64,000 nucleotides of DNA. Origin: GCA-002733465 sp965230525 (GTDB taxonomy: Bacteria > Pseudomonadota > Gammaproteobacteria > Enterobacterales > Kangiellaceae). The position numbers and the translations under genes were made by a program. The notes beneath the pieces were generated by a model. The model made no database searches. It had not been told where the DNA came from and saw nothing but the letters and a program-made list of their open reading frames with translations. The first letter of the stretch is position 1; each line of letters starts with the position of its first letter. The stretch spans positions 3,782,001 through 3,846,000 of the forward strand of contig OZ246008.1 in NCBI GenBank assembly GCA_965230525.1, given 5' to 3'. This document shows, piece after piece, positions 17,801 to 26,759 of the stretch.

Positions 17801-18796
17801 CTAATCCTCTAGCATTGAACGCATAATATGTTCGCGCGAAATTTCTTCTAAAATCTTAATTGATTTATAGCCGTTTGATTTGCCATAAGTTGCTCTAAAA
17901 CAGGGCATATCATGAGCTTTAACGACAATATTTTCTGGCATTTCAAAGGGAATAATGTCGCCTTCTTTGAATTCAAGCACATCCTTTAAACTGACTTCCG
18001 TTTCACCCAGTGAGGTAGCTAACTCGACCTCAGCAGTGAGAATTTCCTCTTTTAACGCGTCGGTCCAACGGTCATCCCCTTCATCTCTATCCGACTGAAT
18101 ACCGGCATCCAGTTTTTCTCGAATGGGTTCAAGCATGGAATAAGGCATGGTGACATGAAAGTTTCCGCCACCGCCATCAAGCTCAATATTAAAACTACAA
18201 ACACACACCACTTCACTTGGGCTAACAATGGTTGCTAATGCCGGATTCACTTCAGAATCCATGTATTCAAAGTCCACTCGCATAACCGGAGCCCAAGCTT
18301 CTTTCAAATCGATAAATGCTTGATCGAGCAACAACTGAATAATTCGTCGTTCGGTCGGGGTAAATTCTCGACCTTCGATTTTGGTGTGAAACCTGCCATC
18401 ACCGCCAAAGAAGTTATCCACTAGAATAAAAACTAACTTTGCTTCGAGAGTAAAAAGTGCGGTGCCCCTAAGAGGTCGAATTTTGACCATATTCAAACTG
18501 GTAGGAACAAAAAGACTGTGAATATATTCGCTAAATTTAATCATTTGAATGCCGTTTACCGAAATTTCGGCACTGCGACGCATCATGTTAAATAAGCTGA
18601 TTCGCATGTGTCGGGCGAAGCGCTCATTAACCATCTCCAACGATGGCATACGCCCACGAACAATTCGATCTTGCGATGAAAAGTCATAGGTCCTCGCCTC
18701 ACCAGGGTCGAGCGATTCGTCTTCGACTTCGACATCACCATCATCCACGCCATGAAGCAGCGCATCGATTTCGTCTTGACTTAATAAATCGGACAT
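17801..18796 (-). CDS. fliM: Flagellar motor switch protein FliM
   Basis: A 331-residue FliM. The N terminus MSDLLSQDEIDALLHGV is the CheY-binding peptide. The middle domain includes the FliG-contact segment LFVLVDNFFGG-like (residues about 120-130), and the C-terminal SpoA domain (from about 250) is FliN-like. It links CheY-phosphate binding to the direction of rotation. It is 41 bp after fliL. Confidence 0.96.
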   Translation of the reverse strand: MSDLLSQDEIDALLHGVDDGDVEVEDESLDPGEARTYDFSSQDRIVRGRMPSLEMVNERFARHMRISLFNMMRRSAEISVNGIQMIKFSEYIHSLFVPTSLNMVKIRPLRGTALFTLEAKLVFILVDNFFGGDGRFHTKIEGREFTPTERRIIQLLLDQAFIDLKEAWAPVMRVDFEYMDSEVNPALATIVSPSEVVCVCSFNIELDGGGGNFHVTMPYSMLEPIREKLDAGIQSDRDEGDDRWTDALKEEILTAEVELATSLGETEVSLKDVLEFKEGDIIPFEMPENIVVKAHDMPCFRATYGKSNGYKSIKILEEISREHIMRSMLED

Positions 18797-18837
18797 ACTT
18801 TCTCTTTGTTTAAATTAACCAGCTATAGCAAACGACG

Positions 18838-19362
18838 CTATTGCATAACAAAACTGACAAACAATACTTTTTCTACGGTCGGCTCATTCACTAACTTTGT
18901 CAAGGTGTCTTGAACTGTTGTTAGGGTTTCCTCTTTTAACTTGTCGTAACCTTCCGGTGTTTTTAATTCTTGTGCATTTTTTTGACTGAGCAACATTAAA
19001 ATGTCATTTTTGATTTGTGGCATATGTTGCTTAATATGATCTTTTGCTTCATTGCTTCTGACCATTAATGACAACTTAATTTGCACTGTTCTACTCTTTC
19101 GATCGCCAGGCAAATTAGCCGTGATGGCATTGGGGATACCAACGTAAATGGCTGGCCCTTTTTCCTCAACAACGGCTTCTTCTCCTTCGGCTGGCTCGCT
19201 GGCAGGCTCACTGTCTCCCATTAGGAAAAAAGCGGCAGCTCCTCCACCTAATAGCAACACAGCAGCCGCGATAATAATAATCAGCTTTTTACTGCCCTTA
19301 CCACCGCCAGAGTCGTCACCACCTTCTACGTCTAACTCTAAATCTTGATCGTCTTGTGCCAT
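18838..19362 (-). CDS. fliL: Flagellar basal-body protein FliL
   Basis: A 174-residue protein with a short acidic cytoplasmic N terminus, one membrane helix at about 27-47 (LIIIIAAAVLLLGGGAAAFFL), an acidic Ala/Glu linker, and a periplasmic FliL domain ending in VEKVLFVSFVMQ. FliL surrounds and supports stators. It is the first gene of the fliLMNOPQR-flhB unit, with a sigma-54 promoter candidate about 140 bp upstream. Confidence 0.94.
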   Translation of the reverse strand: MAQDDQDLELDVEGGDDSGGGKGSKKLIIIIAAAVLLLGGGAAAFFLMGDSEPASEPAEGEEAVVEEKGPAIYVGIPNAITANLPGDRKSRTVQIKLSLMVRSNEAKDHIKQHMPQIKNDILMLLSQKNAQELKTPEGYDKLKEETLTTVQDTLTKLVNEPTVEKVLFVSFVMQ

Positions 19363-19500
19363 ACTTAGTCACTCCAAATTATCGGTTGAATTAAGTCAAT
19401 TTCTAAATACCAAGTATGGTCAAAAAATGAGTTAATTGCACAACACGCTCACGTCGTAGCGACGATATTCCGTCGATTCAAATCATCATTAAGTTAGAAT

Positions 19501-19515
19501 GCAAGAGTTATACCA
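19501..19515 (-). promoter_or_regulatory. Sigma-54 promoter candidate for fliL
   Basis: The minus strand reads TGGTAT-AACTC-TTGC: GG-N10-GC with a perfect -12 element and TGG at -24. The expected start site near 19489 leaves a leader of about 127 bases to fliL. Confidence 0.65.
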
Positions 19516-19654
19516 ACCGCTTAAAAAATGTTTTTTACTTATATATCAACCGGTTAAGAGATAAATTAAATGCGGCTTGATTAAGTGCCAATTTATTGGC
19601 GTAAATTCCGGTGATGACAAGAGCCGTGTAAGCCATAACTATAACCCTGCTCGA

Positions 19655-19678
19655 ATTGAACTATTGAACTATTGAACT
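19655..19678. repeat. Three tandem copies of ATTGAACT
   Basis: Perfect 8-base units at 19655, 19663 and 19671 in the fliL-fliK gap. They are close to neither a start codon nor a promoter that I can see, and are probably replication slippage. Confidence 0.85.
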
Positions 19679-19785
19679 TAGAAACAGGCCTAGTCGATTG
19701 AAATGACAAAATATTTGGCCCAGACAGCGCTAGACCGAGGATTTGAGTTAAATTTATGAGCTAATTTAAAAGTTAATTTAAAATT

Positions 19786-21384
19786 TTAGACATAGGCGTC
19801 GAGTAGTTGCACCTGCATGCTAGTTGTAGATTTTTCATCCGCGCTCAGTGAGTCTGGTTCACTCCCTTCTTCAAGCTGAGCACCATTGGCAAGTGCTGTT
19901 TCCGTGTCATCTTGGTTTTGTTGATTTTGCTTGACGTGAGTATCTCCCAACGCAATCCCCTGCTCTTGAAGCAACTCTTTAAGTTTGGGTAAGTGTTCTT
20001 CAATCATCTCTTTAGTCTGAGGGTTGTTGACTTGAAAAATAATATTAGTTTCTCCCCCACGATGTTGCATTTTTACACTCAAAGGCCCTAGCTCAGGCGG
20101 ATCCATCATGATTTCAGCACTACTCAGCGCTTGTTGAAAAATCCACTGGATTCGCAGCGCTAAGTTGGGTGAAAAATCACCTCGCAATGCAAGACCTTGT
20201 TGAATATTAGAGCTGGCACTGACTTGAGGAGAAGTTGATGGCAATAACCCACTCAATTCTGCGCTGGCAATCTTATTAACGGCACTTGATGAATCGATTG
20301 GAGATAATAATCGTGAGGTCTCATTGATTTCAGCCGTGTTGGCGCTTGAGCCGGTTACAGCAAGCTTTCTTTCGACAAGCTGTAAGAGGTTGGCAACCGC
20401 CTGGTTTGGTGTTTTCGAGGCTTGTAATAATTGTCCCTCGATAGACTTGCTGAGATTTCGTTCCACTAAATTATTATTGAGCGGGGTATTTTCTAAATCA
20501 AACTCGGTCATTGCATTTAATTGAGATTGATTAAGGCTCGACAATTCCACCGCAGATTTGACCGGTCGCTGGGCGTGCAGTTCTTTCACTAGGCGTTCTT
20601 TTGGCAATGAGGCGAGGTTTAGATTGTTGAGGTCAACGTCGCTACTTTTCTCAGCTGGTTGCCCGGTGAACTCTGTTGAGACAGGTAAAGGCAAACTCAT
20701 GTTCGCTGAATGAATTTTGCTGCTGGAAGTGGTCATCGAGCCCTGGCCTCCGGCGTGAGCCTTAAGTGCTTTATTAACTCGTTTTAACGCCAACAATGAT
20801 TTGTCCAACAGCGAATCGACTGCTTTGTGAAAATTAGCGGGCTCCAACGGCTTTACCCCGGCTCCAAAATAGACCTGATTAAGCTTGTCCACTTCAGTTT
20901 GTAAAAATGCTAACGCATTTGTTAGTTTCTCGACCTGAAAATCGGTGAGATCTGAGTTCTCGTCGAGCATCACTTGGTCGAGTGCATTTATGTTTTCACT
21001 AATCGCATTCAAGCTGTCTTGCATGGATTGTTCCGCTTCGAGATTGCTCAGCCCATGCTGATCTGTCAGTTGCCCCTCTGCAAGGGCTCCAGTTGATTTA
21101 TATCGTTCAATAAATTGCAGTAAAGATATTAGGGTACTTTCAAGCTGGGGTAAAACGGCTTGTTCAGCACCTTCATTGAGCGGCAAACTATTGCCATTAT
21201 TTTCAACGGGTACCTGCATAAGTTGCCGAAAATGCGTTAGCTGCTGTGAAAAAACTTCGCTTGAAAAACCGTTTGAGCCGCCATTCAGCACCAACTGCGG
21301 ATTGCTAGACCAGTCCGTAACACGAGACTTTTCAGGCCCTTGTTGAGGAAAGGAGCTGGTGAAATTCAATATGGAAGTGAACAT
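19786..21384 (-). CDS. fliK: Flagellar hook-length control protein FliK
   Basis: A 532-residue FliK from the ATG at 21384. The first 400 residues are Gln/Asn/Ser/Leu-rich and poorly conserved, as expected for the molecular ruler. The C-terminal Flg_hook domain (about 415-490) is clear: LRIQWIFQQALSSAEIMMDP and PPELGPLSVKMQ. A TTG at 21402 would add six residues; the ATG has a GAGAGAG stretch upstream. It is exported during hook growth and flips FlhB specificity. Its sigma-54 site ends only about 50 bases upstream. Confidence 0.93.
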   Translation of the reverse strand: MFTSILNFTSSFPQQGPEKSRVTDWSSNPQLVLNGGSNGFSSEVFSQQLTHFRQLMQVPVENNGNSLPLNEGAEQAVLPQLESTLISLLQFIERYKSTGALAEGQLTDQHGLSNLEAEQSMQDSLNAISENINALDQVMLDENSDLTDFQVEKLTNALAFLQTEVDKLNQVYFGAGVKPLEPANFHKAVDSLLDKSLLALKRVNKALKAHAGGQGSMTTSSSKIHSANMSLPLPVSTEFTGQPAEKSSDVDLNNLNLASLPKERLVKELHAQRPVKSAVELSSLNQSQLNAMTEFDLENTPLNNNLVERNLSKSIEGQLLQASKTPNQAVANLLQLVERKLAVTGSSANTAEINETSRLLSPIDSSSAVNKIASAELSGLLPSTSPQVSASSNIQQGLALRGDFSPNLALRIQWIFQQALSSAEIMMDPPELGPLSVKMQHRGGETNIIFQVNNPQTKEMIEEHLPKLKELLQEQGIALGDTHVKQNQQNQDDTETALANGAQLEEGSEPDSLSADEKSTTSMQVQLLDAYV

Positions 21385-21431
21385 AAGTACGCGCTCTCTC
21401 AATCGTTAACCGCTTTGGTGATTGAGAATTT

Positions 21432-21446
21432 GCAAATCCAATGCCA
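21432..21446 (-). promoter_or_regulatory. Sigma-54 promoter candidate for fliK
   Basis: The minus strand reads TGGCAT-TGGAT-TTGC, five of six bases at -24 and four of four at -12, with GG-N10-GC spacing. It is the best of the five sigma-54 matches in the window. The predicted start near 21420 leaves a 36-base leader to fliK. Confidence 0.75.
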
Positions 21447-21560
21447 ACAAGCGACTAATTAAGCCTTAAAACAAGCCGTAAGCCACCAGACCCTAGAAAA
21501 CAAGCCTAGCAAGCCGCCTAAAAACTACAGGAGGTTCACCACCCCAGCTTGCGTTAACTT

Positions 21561-21592
21561 TACGATTAGCTAGACGCATTACGACTAGCTAG
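21561..21592. repeat. Imperfect 13-base direct repeat by the hptB stop
   Basis: TACGATTAGCTAG (21561-21573) and TACGACTAGCTAG (21580-21592) are 19 bases apart. The second copy runs into the last codons of the Hpt gene. No function is evident. The neighbouring gap up to fliK also repeats AAAACAAGCC at 21468 and 21497. Confidence 0.6.
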
Positions 21593-21935
21593 GAGAATCA
21601 AGCTGCTGTTTGATTTCATTAATTGCCGCTTCAAACAGCTGAACAAGTTCGATTTGGTCAAATTGCTTTTGGGTTAATTGTTCAGCTCGAGCCAAATTTT
21701 CAATCTGTTCACAGGCATCAGCAAATGCTGCCACACCAACATTGCGACTCGCTCCTTTTAAACTGTGGGCGAGCCTAAAAATGGCTTGCTGTTGGGTTTT
21801 AATATCAAACTCAGCTAGTTGTTCAAGCTTAAGCCGAGTATCTTCAACATAAGAATCAATGAGCATCGACATATCATCGCCCATTATTTCAATAAGCTCA
21901 TCCAGCGTATTTTGGTCAATCGTCGATTGATTCAT
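21585..21935 (-). CDS. Histidine phosphotransfer protein, HptB-like
   Basis: A 116-residue free-standing Hpt domain. The phosphorylatable H57 lies in FRLAHSLKGASRNVG. It is 25 bp after a response regulator with phosphatase and kinase-like domains, itself next to a STAS protein. That trio matches the Pseudomonas HptB-HsbR-HsbA module, in which HptB passes phosphate from hybrid kinases to HsbR and the output reaches FlgM, biofilm and motility. Orthology is inferred from order and domains. Confidence 0.85.
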   Translation of the reverse strand: MNQSTIDQNTLDELIEIMGDDMSMLIDSYVEDTRLKLEQLAEFDIKTQQQAIFRLAHSLKGASRNVGVAAFADACEQIENLARAEQLTQKQFDQIELVQLFEAAINEIKQQLDSPS

Positions 21936-21960
21936 TATTTATTCCTTGGTGAACAGTGAG

Positions 21961-23655
21961 TTAGTCTTTGTGCTCATCAAATTTCCATCGATAACTAGCC
22001 ACCACTCGAGAGCCTTCGTCAAAATATTCTATCGAATCACATAAACTCAGCAACAAGGGCAACCCTCGACCACTGTAATCTTTGACGCCTCGCTTTAAAA
22101 GTTTGTCAACTTCAAAACCAATCCCACTGTCCTTTAACTCAAAGACCAAGACTCCACCATCGTCCGTTGGCTGATGATCGACACTGACATCGACGAATCC
22201 TTGTTCGATAGATTCCAAATTTTCGGCTCGAGTTTGATAGTACTTTGCAAACCCTTCTCGATCATTTTTCATTTCGGAATCGAGTCGCAGTACACCATGA
22301 TCCAGTGAATTATTATAAAGCTCAGACAGCACAGTAAAAATTCGCGTTCGATGCGGGCCCAATTCATTACAGGTTAGCAGTGTTTGCATCACCATAGGGA
22401 TCGGGTCAAAGGTTCCCAAAGACTTTCCTCTTAATCGCAAAGAAAGCGCTGTATCACAAGTACCGGAAACACTTTTTGAACCACCACTCGACTGAATTAC
22501 TTCATCTTTTACCGACTTAGGTAATACCACTTCAAGTAAACTTACGTCATCTGTTTGATCACTGTTTCCACAGAATGTTTCAACTTTCTCCATTAGAGCA
22601 TCGCAAATACTTTCACTGCCAATATTATCTTTGATGCCTTCTAAAAGGCGCGCTTCTCCAAATAAGTTTCCAGTTGCATCTTCTGCTTCAATAATTCCAT
22701 CTGTTACCGCGATCAATTTATGCTCGCGCGAAAACTCATGGGTTTGACAAACAACCTCAAACTTGTCCGGCGCTTGAATACCCAACGGGAGGTGTGAAGA
22801 ATGAATAGGATCTATCTCCCCCGTATCACGATTAACCACATACGAATCTGGCGCTCCGGCATTCCATATGGTTAGCGTTTGATCTCTCGCATCAATGTCG
22901 ACCACGATAACACAGCAAAATACCCCGCGAGGAAGTACTCCGTGTAGCCTCATATTCATTTCGACCATCATATCGGGAATAGAGAATCCTTTAGTGGTCA
23001 TCCCATAAAAAATTTCCGAAGTTGGCATTGCGCCGACCGCCGCAGGCAAACCGTGCCCAGTAAAATCAGCTAATAATAATCGCATTCCCCCCATGGGCAG
23101 CTCGGCCGCCAACATCAGATCACCATTAAATATCGACATAGGCGAAAGGTGATAATTAATATTGCTGGATTCTAGGCAGCCTCGATGCGCAATATTATTA
23201 AAAATTCGCTTCGCTGCTTCTTGCTCTTGCACAAGATGCTCATGATGGAATTGAATACGCTCTCGCTGCTCTGCAACCGTTTGGTATAGATTTATAATAC
23301 GTTCAAAGGCGTCTATCTTTGCTTTTATAATTATTTTATTGATTGGTTTGGAGACAAAGTCATCGCCCCCGGCATCAATACACCGTGCCAAATCACTGGC
23401 TTCGGTGAGCGAAGTAAGAAAAATAATTGGAAACCAAGTTTTATCGGATTTTTCTTTGATAATTTCAGCCACTTCATAACCATCATACTCGGGCATGATG
23501 ACATCAAGTAGCACTAGATCGGGGTTATGGTCTATAAATTGGGTAATCGCGATCTGACCATCATTTGCTTGAACAACTTGATGGCCAAGGTTTTCCAGTA
23601 CTCTGGAAAGTATGATTCGGTCTGTCGTATTATCATCGGCGATGAGTATTTTCAC
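21961..23655 (-). CDS. Response regulator with PP2C phosphatase and HATPase domains, HsbR-like
   Basis: A 564-residue three-part regulator. The receiver domain (1-120) has D51 in LLDVIMPEYDG. A helical linker (about 125-165) joins it to a PP2C/SpoIIE phosphatase domain (about 170-375) with LLLADFTGHGLPAAVG and VTDGIIEAED metal ligands. The C-terminal domain (about 405-560) is an anti-sigma-type HATPase with ELYNNSLDHG as N-box. Such proteins phosphorylate and dephosphorylate a partner STAS protein; the STAS gene is 18 bp upstream. The start is GTG at 23655 (MKILIADDN), with GGTGAG upstream. Confidence 0.9.
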   Translation of the reverse strand: MKILIADDNTTDRIILSRVLENLGHQVVQANDGQIAITQFIDHNPDLVLLDVIMPEYDGYEVAEIIKEKSDKTWFPIIFLTSLTEASDLARCIDAGGDDFVSKPINKIIIKAKIDAFERIINLYQTVAEQRERIQFHHEHLVQEQEAAKRIFNNIAHRGCLESSNINYHLSPMSIFNGDLMLAAELPMGGMRLLLADFTGHGLPAAVGAMPTSEIFYGMTTKGFSIPDMMVEMNMRLHGVLPRGVFCCVIVVDIDARDQTLTIWNAGAPDSYVVNRDTGEIDPIHSSHLPLGIQAPDKFEVVCQTHEFSREHKLIAVTDGIIEAEDATGNLFGEARLLEGIKDNIGSESICDALMEKVETFCGNSDQTDDVSLLEVVLPKSVKDEVIQSSGGSKSVSGTCDTALSLRLRGKSLGTFDPIPMVMQTLLTCNELGPHRTRIFTVLSELYNNSLDHGVLRLDSEMKNDREGFAKYYQTRAENLESIEQGFVDVSVDHQPTDDGGVLVFELKDSGIGFEVDKLLKRGVKDYSGRGLPLLLSLCDSIEYFDEGSRVVASYRWKFDEHKD

Positions 23656-23673
23656 GCTAACTCACCGCGCAAC

Positions 23674-23979
23674 TTAGACTATTTCGAAGAGCTGTTCAAA
23701 GTTTGAAATGGTTAAAATTTTTCGAATATCGTCATTACATCCGATCAGTTTAATATTCGAAGCGTCGCCACCAGAATGGTCGCGCAGCAGCAATAACATA
23801 CCAAGCGCAGAGCTATCCAAATAAGTGGTTTCAGACATATCAACGGAAATATGCTTAGGCACCGGAGTGACTTTTTCGTAGGCACCTCTAAAAGCTTGGT
23901 GCGCGCTAAAGTCAAAGCGACCTTCAATCGAAATTGTTAACGATGCACCATCCTCTGACGTAGCAGAAGTTACTGCCAT
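23674..23979 (-). CDS. STAS anti-sigma-factor antagonist, HsbA-like
   Basis: A 101-residue STAS protein. The phosphorylation segment TTYLDSSALGMLL keeps the serine pair S56/S57; S57 aligns with the regulatory serine of SpoIIAA. In the Pseudomonas Hsb pathway the matching protein switches partner (anti-sigma FlgM or a diguanylate cyclase) with its phosphorylation state. The adjacent PP2C/HATPase regulator is its probable kinase and phosphatase. Confidence 0.87.
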   Translation of the reverse strand: MAVTSATSEDGASLTISIEGRFDFSAHQAFRGAYEKVTPVPKHISVDMSETTYLDSSALGMLLLLRDHSGGDASNIKLIGCNDDIRKILTISNFEQLFEIV

Positions 23980-24165
23980 AGCTTAATCCTCTCTACAAAA
24001 TCTACATTAACTGAGTAATATTATTATTTAGACGGCAAACACACCACTTTCGCGGCCTTAGCAACCCTCTACTTAAGAATAAGCATAGTCCATAAATTGC
24101 AAATGCACGAATTTAATTAGCACAAAAAAATGGACAAGGCTCAGACTCAACAAATAGCCATTATG

Positions 24166-25200
24166 TTATTGATTATCAACAATATAATGTGCTATTTCAT
24201 TGATGTCTAAAACATCTCCCGCAGCTCCTAGTGCCACTGCTGAGCCCGGCATTCCCCAAACCACACTTGATGCTTCGTCTTGTGCCACGGTAGAAGCACC
24301 ACAATCATGTAGTCGTTTCAGCCCTCGCGCGCCATCTTTTCCCATTCCTGTCAATAAAATTGCCAACGTTTTTTTACCGCAAACCTGCGCTATTGACTCA
24401 AACAAAACATCCACTGAAGGCTTGTGCCGATTTACTTTTTCGCCATCATCCAGTACCCCCCAATAGGTACCATTTTTAAGTTCAACTTTAAGATGACGAT
24501 TTCCTGGCGCTAAGTAGGCGTTTCCTGGTAAAAGTTGAGTATCATTTTGCACTTCAGTTACTGCCATCTTAGACTCGGTATCTAAGCGCAGTGCATACGA
24601 AGTAGAAAAATTTTCTGGGATATGTTGTGCCATCACTATCGGTGGCAACCCTAACGGAAGGCTGGTAATCACTTGGCGAATTGCTTCAGTACCTCCGGTT
24701 GATGCACCGATTGTAATCAAATCAAAACGAGAGTCTGTACGATTAGTCAGTGCCGCAATGTCAACTCGACCTGGTCGCGCTTCAAGCGCCGCTGTATTAC
24801 ATTGTGCTGCGGCTAGCACTTTTTCGATTAATTCATCAGCAGAGTCACTTAATTGAGATTTAACATCCATAGTGGGCTTGGTAACAAAGTCAAAAGCACC
24901 CACTTTAAGTGCATCCAACGTGATCTCGGCACCCGCTTTAGTTAAGGTAGAAACCATCACCACAGGCATCGGCCTTAACCGCATAAGGTTTTTTAAGAAA
25001 GTGATGCCATCCATTTTTGGCATTTCAACATCAAGAGTTAATACATCTGGATGATACTTTTTAATTTTTTCTCGCGCATCAAATGGATCCGTTGCCGTTG
25101 CAACCACCTCTATTCTGGAATCACGTTCAAGAATTTCAGTGAGTAGCAATCGAACAAATGCAGAGTCATCTACGATAAGTACTTTAATAGGATTATTCAA
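24166..25200 (-). CDS. cheB: CheB methylesterase of the second chemosensory system
   Basis: A 344-residue CheB. The receiver has D57 in LTLDVEMPKMDG. The esterase domain has TIGASTGGTEA (Ser), MAQHIPENFS (His) and LTGMGKDG (Asp). It is distinct in sequence from the cheB at 3793. The start is a TTG at 25200 (MNNPIKVLIVDDS); a stop two codons upstream blocks a longer frame and no ATG precedes the receiver. The ribosome site is weak. It follows cheD by 28 bp and should demethylate the soluble receptor at 26760. Confidence 0.94.
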   Translation of the reverse strand: MNNPIKVLIVDDSAFVRLLLTEILERDSRIEVVATATDPFDAREKIKKYHPDVLTLDVEMPKMDGITFLKNLMRLRPMPVVMVSTLTKAGAEITLDALKVGAFDFVTKPTMDVKSQLSDSADELIEKVLAAAQCNTAALEARPGRVDIAALTNRTDSRFDLITIGASTGGTEAIRQVITSLPLGLPPIVMAQHIPENFSTSYALRLDTESKMAVTEVQNDTQLLPGNAYLAPGNRHLKVELKNGTYWGVLDDGEKVNRHKPSVDVLFESIAQVCGKKTLAILLTGMGKDGARGLKRLHDCGASTVAQDEASSVVWGMPGSAVALGAAGDVLDINEIAHYIVDNQ

Positions 25201-25228
25201 GGATTAGCATTTCCATTGAGTAAGAAAT

Positions 25229-25858
25229 TTAATCGAACAGCTCGATTTCACCTTCATTTTTCTGGTGGGTAATTTTGTCAAAGTAACTTTCGTCTCTGAT
25301 CTCAACCGTTTTATTATGTTGATTAAGAAGCTTTTTCATTTTTACTTTTCCAGTTTTAGGTAAATAAACAACCTTTCTGGGATAGTTCCCACCGACATCT
25401 TCAGCTAGAAAATTAAGTTTCTCCAATTGAATATATTGCTTAACAAATTCAATATTTTTTTTGCCAACATCCGTCACTCCTTGCATTACACGGCCACCGC
25501 CGAATATTTTAATTTCGAGGTTCTCTCGTTGACCGCCATTGCGAAGTATGTCATTAATCATTTGCTCCATCGCAAAGTTTCCATAGCGGGCTGCATCGGC
25601 TTGCTGCATACTAGACCCTGACTTTATCGGTAGCATAAAGTGATTCATACCGCCCAAACCAGCAACAGGATCTCTTACGCAAGCCGCAATACACGATCCT
25701 AAAACAGTGATAATTGCTTCGTTATGCGCAGTAACATAAAACTCACCTGGAAGAATTTTTGCTGTGGGTAGCCCCGTATGCTTATCCCAATAACGATTAA
25801 TATGATTGAACTCTTGCCAGCAAGAAGGCAAATGATCTCGTTGATAACCGACCGCCAT
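25229..25858 (-). CDS. cheD: Chemoreceptor glutamine deamidase CheD
   Basis: A 209-residue CheD. The catalytic Cys and His are in TVLGSCIAACVRDP and GGMNHFMLP. CheD deamidates receptor glutamines and in some bacteria is a CheY-phosphate phosphatase partner. The ATG at 25858 overlaps the last base of the cheR stop (TAATG), so the two are coupled. Only the second che system here has CheD; the first has CheZ. Confidence 0.94.
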   Translation of the reverse strand: MAVGYQRDHLPSCWQEFNHINRYWDKHTGLPTAKILPGEFYVTAHNEAIITVLGSCIAACVRDPVAGLGGMNHFMLPIKSGSSMQQADAARYGNFAMEQMINDILRNGGQRENLEIKIFGGGRVMQGVTDVGKKNIEFVKQYIQLEKLNFLAEDVGGNYPRKVVYLPKTGKVKMKKLLNQHNKTVEIRDESYFDKITHQKNEGEIELFD

Positions 25859-26700
25859 TAATTGACCTTCCTGAAGATGGTTTTCCCAATATTCTCGAAT
25901 CGATCACGCAGTTCACCAAGGCTCTCAGAATGCCCTAAAATTAAATGGCCTCTTGGCTCGAGTAAATCGTGAAAGCGTTTTATCAGTTTTGCTTGAGTCG
26001 GCTTGTCAAAGTAAATTAAAACATTACGACACATGATAAGTTGAAAGGGCCCCTTCATTGGCCAATCTTGCATTAAGTTGAGTTGCTTGAAATGAACGTG
26101 CTTTTTGACCGAGTCTGATATTTCTTTTTGCGTTGTTGAGCACTTTGCGGTTTGATCGAAAAAAGTTAAGTATTGTTCTGCAATGGGTGCAAGTTTATCC
26201 ATCGAGTAAATACCCTGTTGCGCTGTTTCTAACACATTGGTATCTAAATCTGTGGCTAAGATTTTAAAATCCACCGACTTCGGTTTATTCATCAACTTTT
26301 CCCATACCATGCCGAGCGTATAGGGTTCTTCTCCGGTTGAACAACCTGCCGACCAGATCCTGATTCGAGAATTGCCCGAAGAAAACACCTCAGGAAGCAA
26401 GGACTTAATAATATAGTCGAAGTGATGCTCCTCTCGAAAAAAATGCGTTAAATTAGTGGTCAATGCATTAACAAAAGCTTTCTGCTCTTCACTATCCTGT
26501 TTTACAAAGTTTAGATAATCATCGAAGCTTCGCAAACCTAGCTTCCTTAAACGTCGAGCAAGTCGCGAATAGACCATATCTTGCTTGCGTTCAGAAAGGC
26601 TAATGCCAGAAACCTTATAGATAATCTTTACAACGCGCTCAAAGTTTTCATCCGAAAATTCAAATTCTCGATGTTTTACAGCGGTAGAATCGATCGACAT
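25858..26700 (-). CDS. cheR: Chemoreceptor methyltransferase CheR
   Basis: A 280-residue SAM-dependent methyltransferase. The helical N-terminal part (1-80) is followed by the SAM motif RIWSAGCSTGEEPYTLGM, ATDLD, and FQLIMCRNVLIYFD. It methylates glutamates on the receptor. The neighbouring receptor ends in a CheR-tethering pentapeptide, which fits this pair. No cheR accompanies the flagellar che genes in the visible part of the window. Confidence 0.95.
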   Translation of the reverse strand: MSIDSTAVKHREFEFSDENFERVVKIIYKVSGISLSERKQDMVYSRLARRLRKLGLRSFDDYLNFVKQDSEEQKAFVNALTTNLTHFFREEHHFDYIIKSLLPEVFSSGNSRIRIWSAGCSTGEEPYTLGMVWEKLMNKPKSVDFKILATDLDTNVLETAQQGIYSMDKLAPIAEQYLTFFDQTAKCSTTQKEISDSVKKHVHFKQLNLMQDWPMKGPFQLIMCRNVLIYFDKPTQAKLIKRFHDLLEPRGHLILGHSESLGELRDRFENIGKTIFRKVN

Positions 26701-26759
26701 CTAGACCTCTTAATTATGCTACTTGCACTTCGTCCTACAATACTTGCGTTGCCACTTTA

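Larger units (their letters stand above)
19363..19785. other. Non-coding gap between fliL and fliK
   Basis: This 423-base AT-rich gap holds no credible gene. It contains the fliL sigma-54 site at 19501-19515 and three perfect tandem copies of the 8-mer ATTGAACT at 19655-19678. I found no clear terminator for fliK, so some read-through from fliK into fliL is possible. Confidence 0.7.

Noticed and set aside
23980..24165. Sigma-54 promoter for the Hsb-like genes
   Set aside because: GC-rich pieces near 24035 looked suggestive, but the GG-N10-GC spacing fails by one base or more. No promoter call is made.
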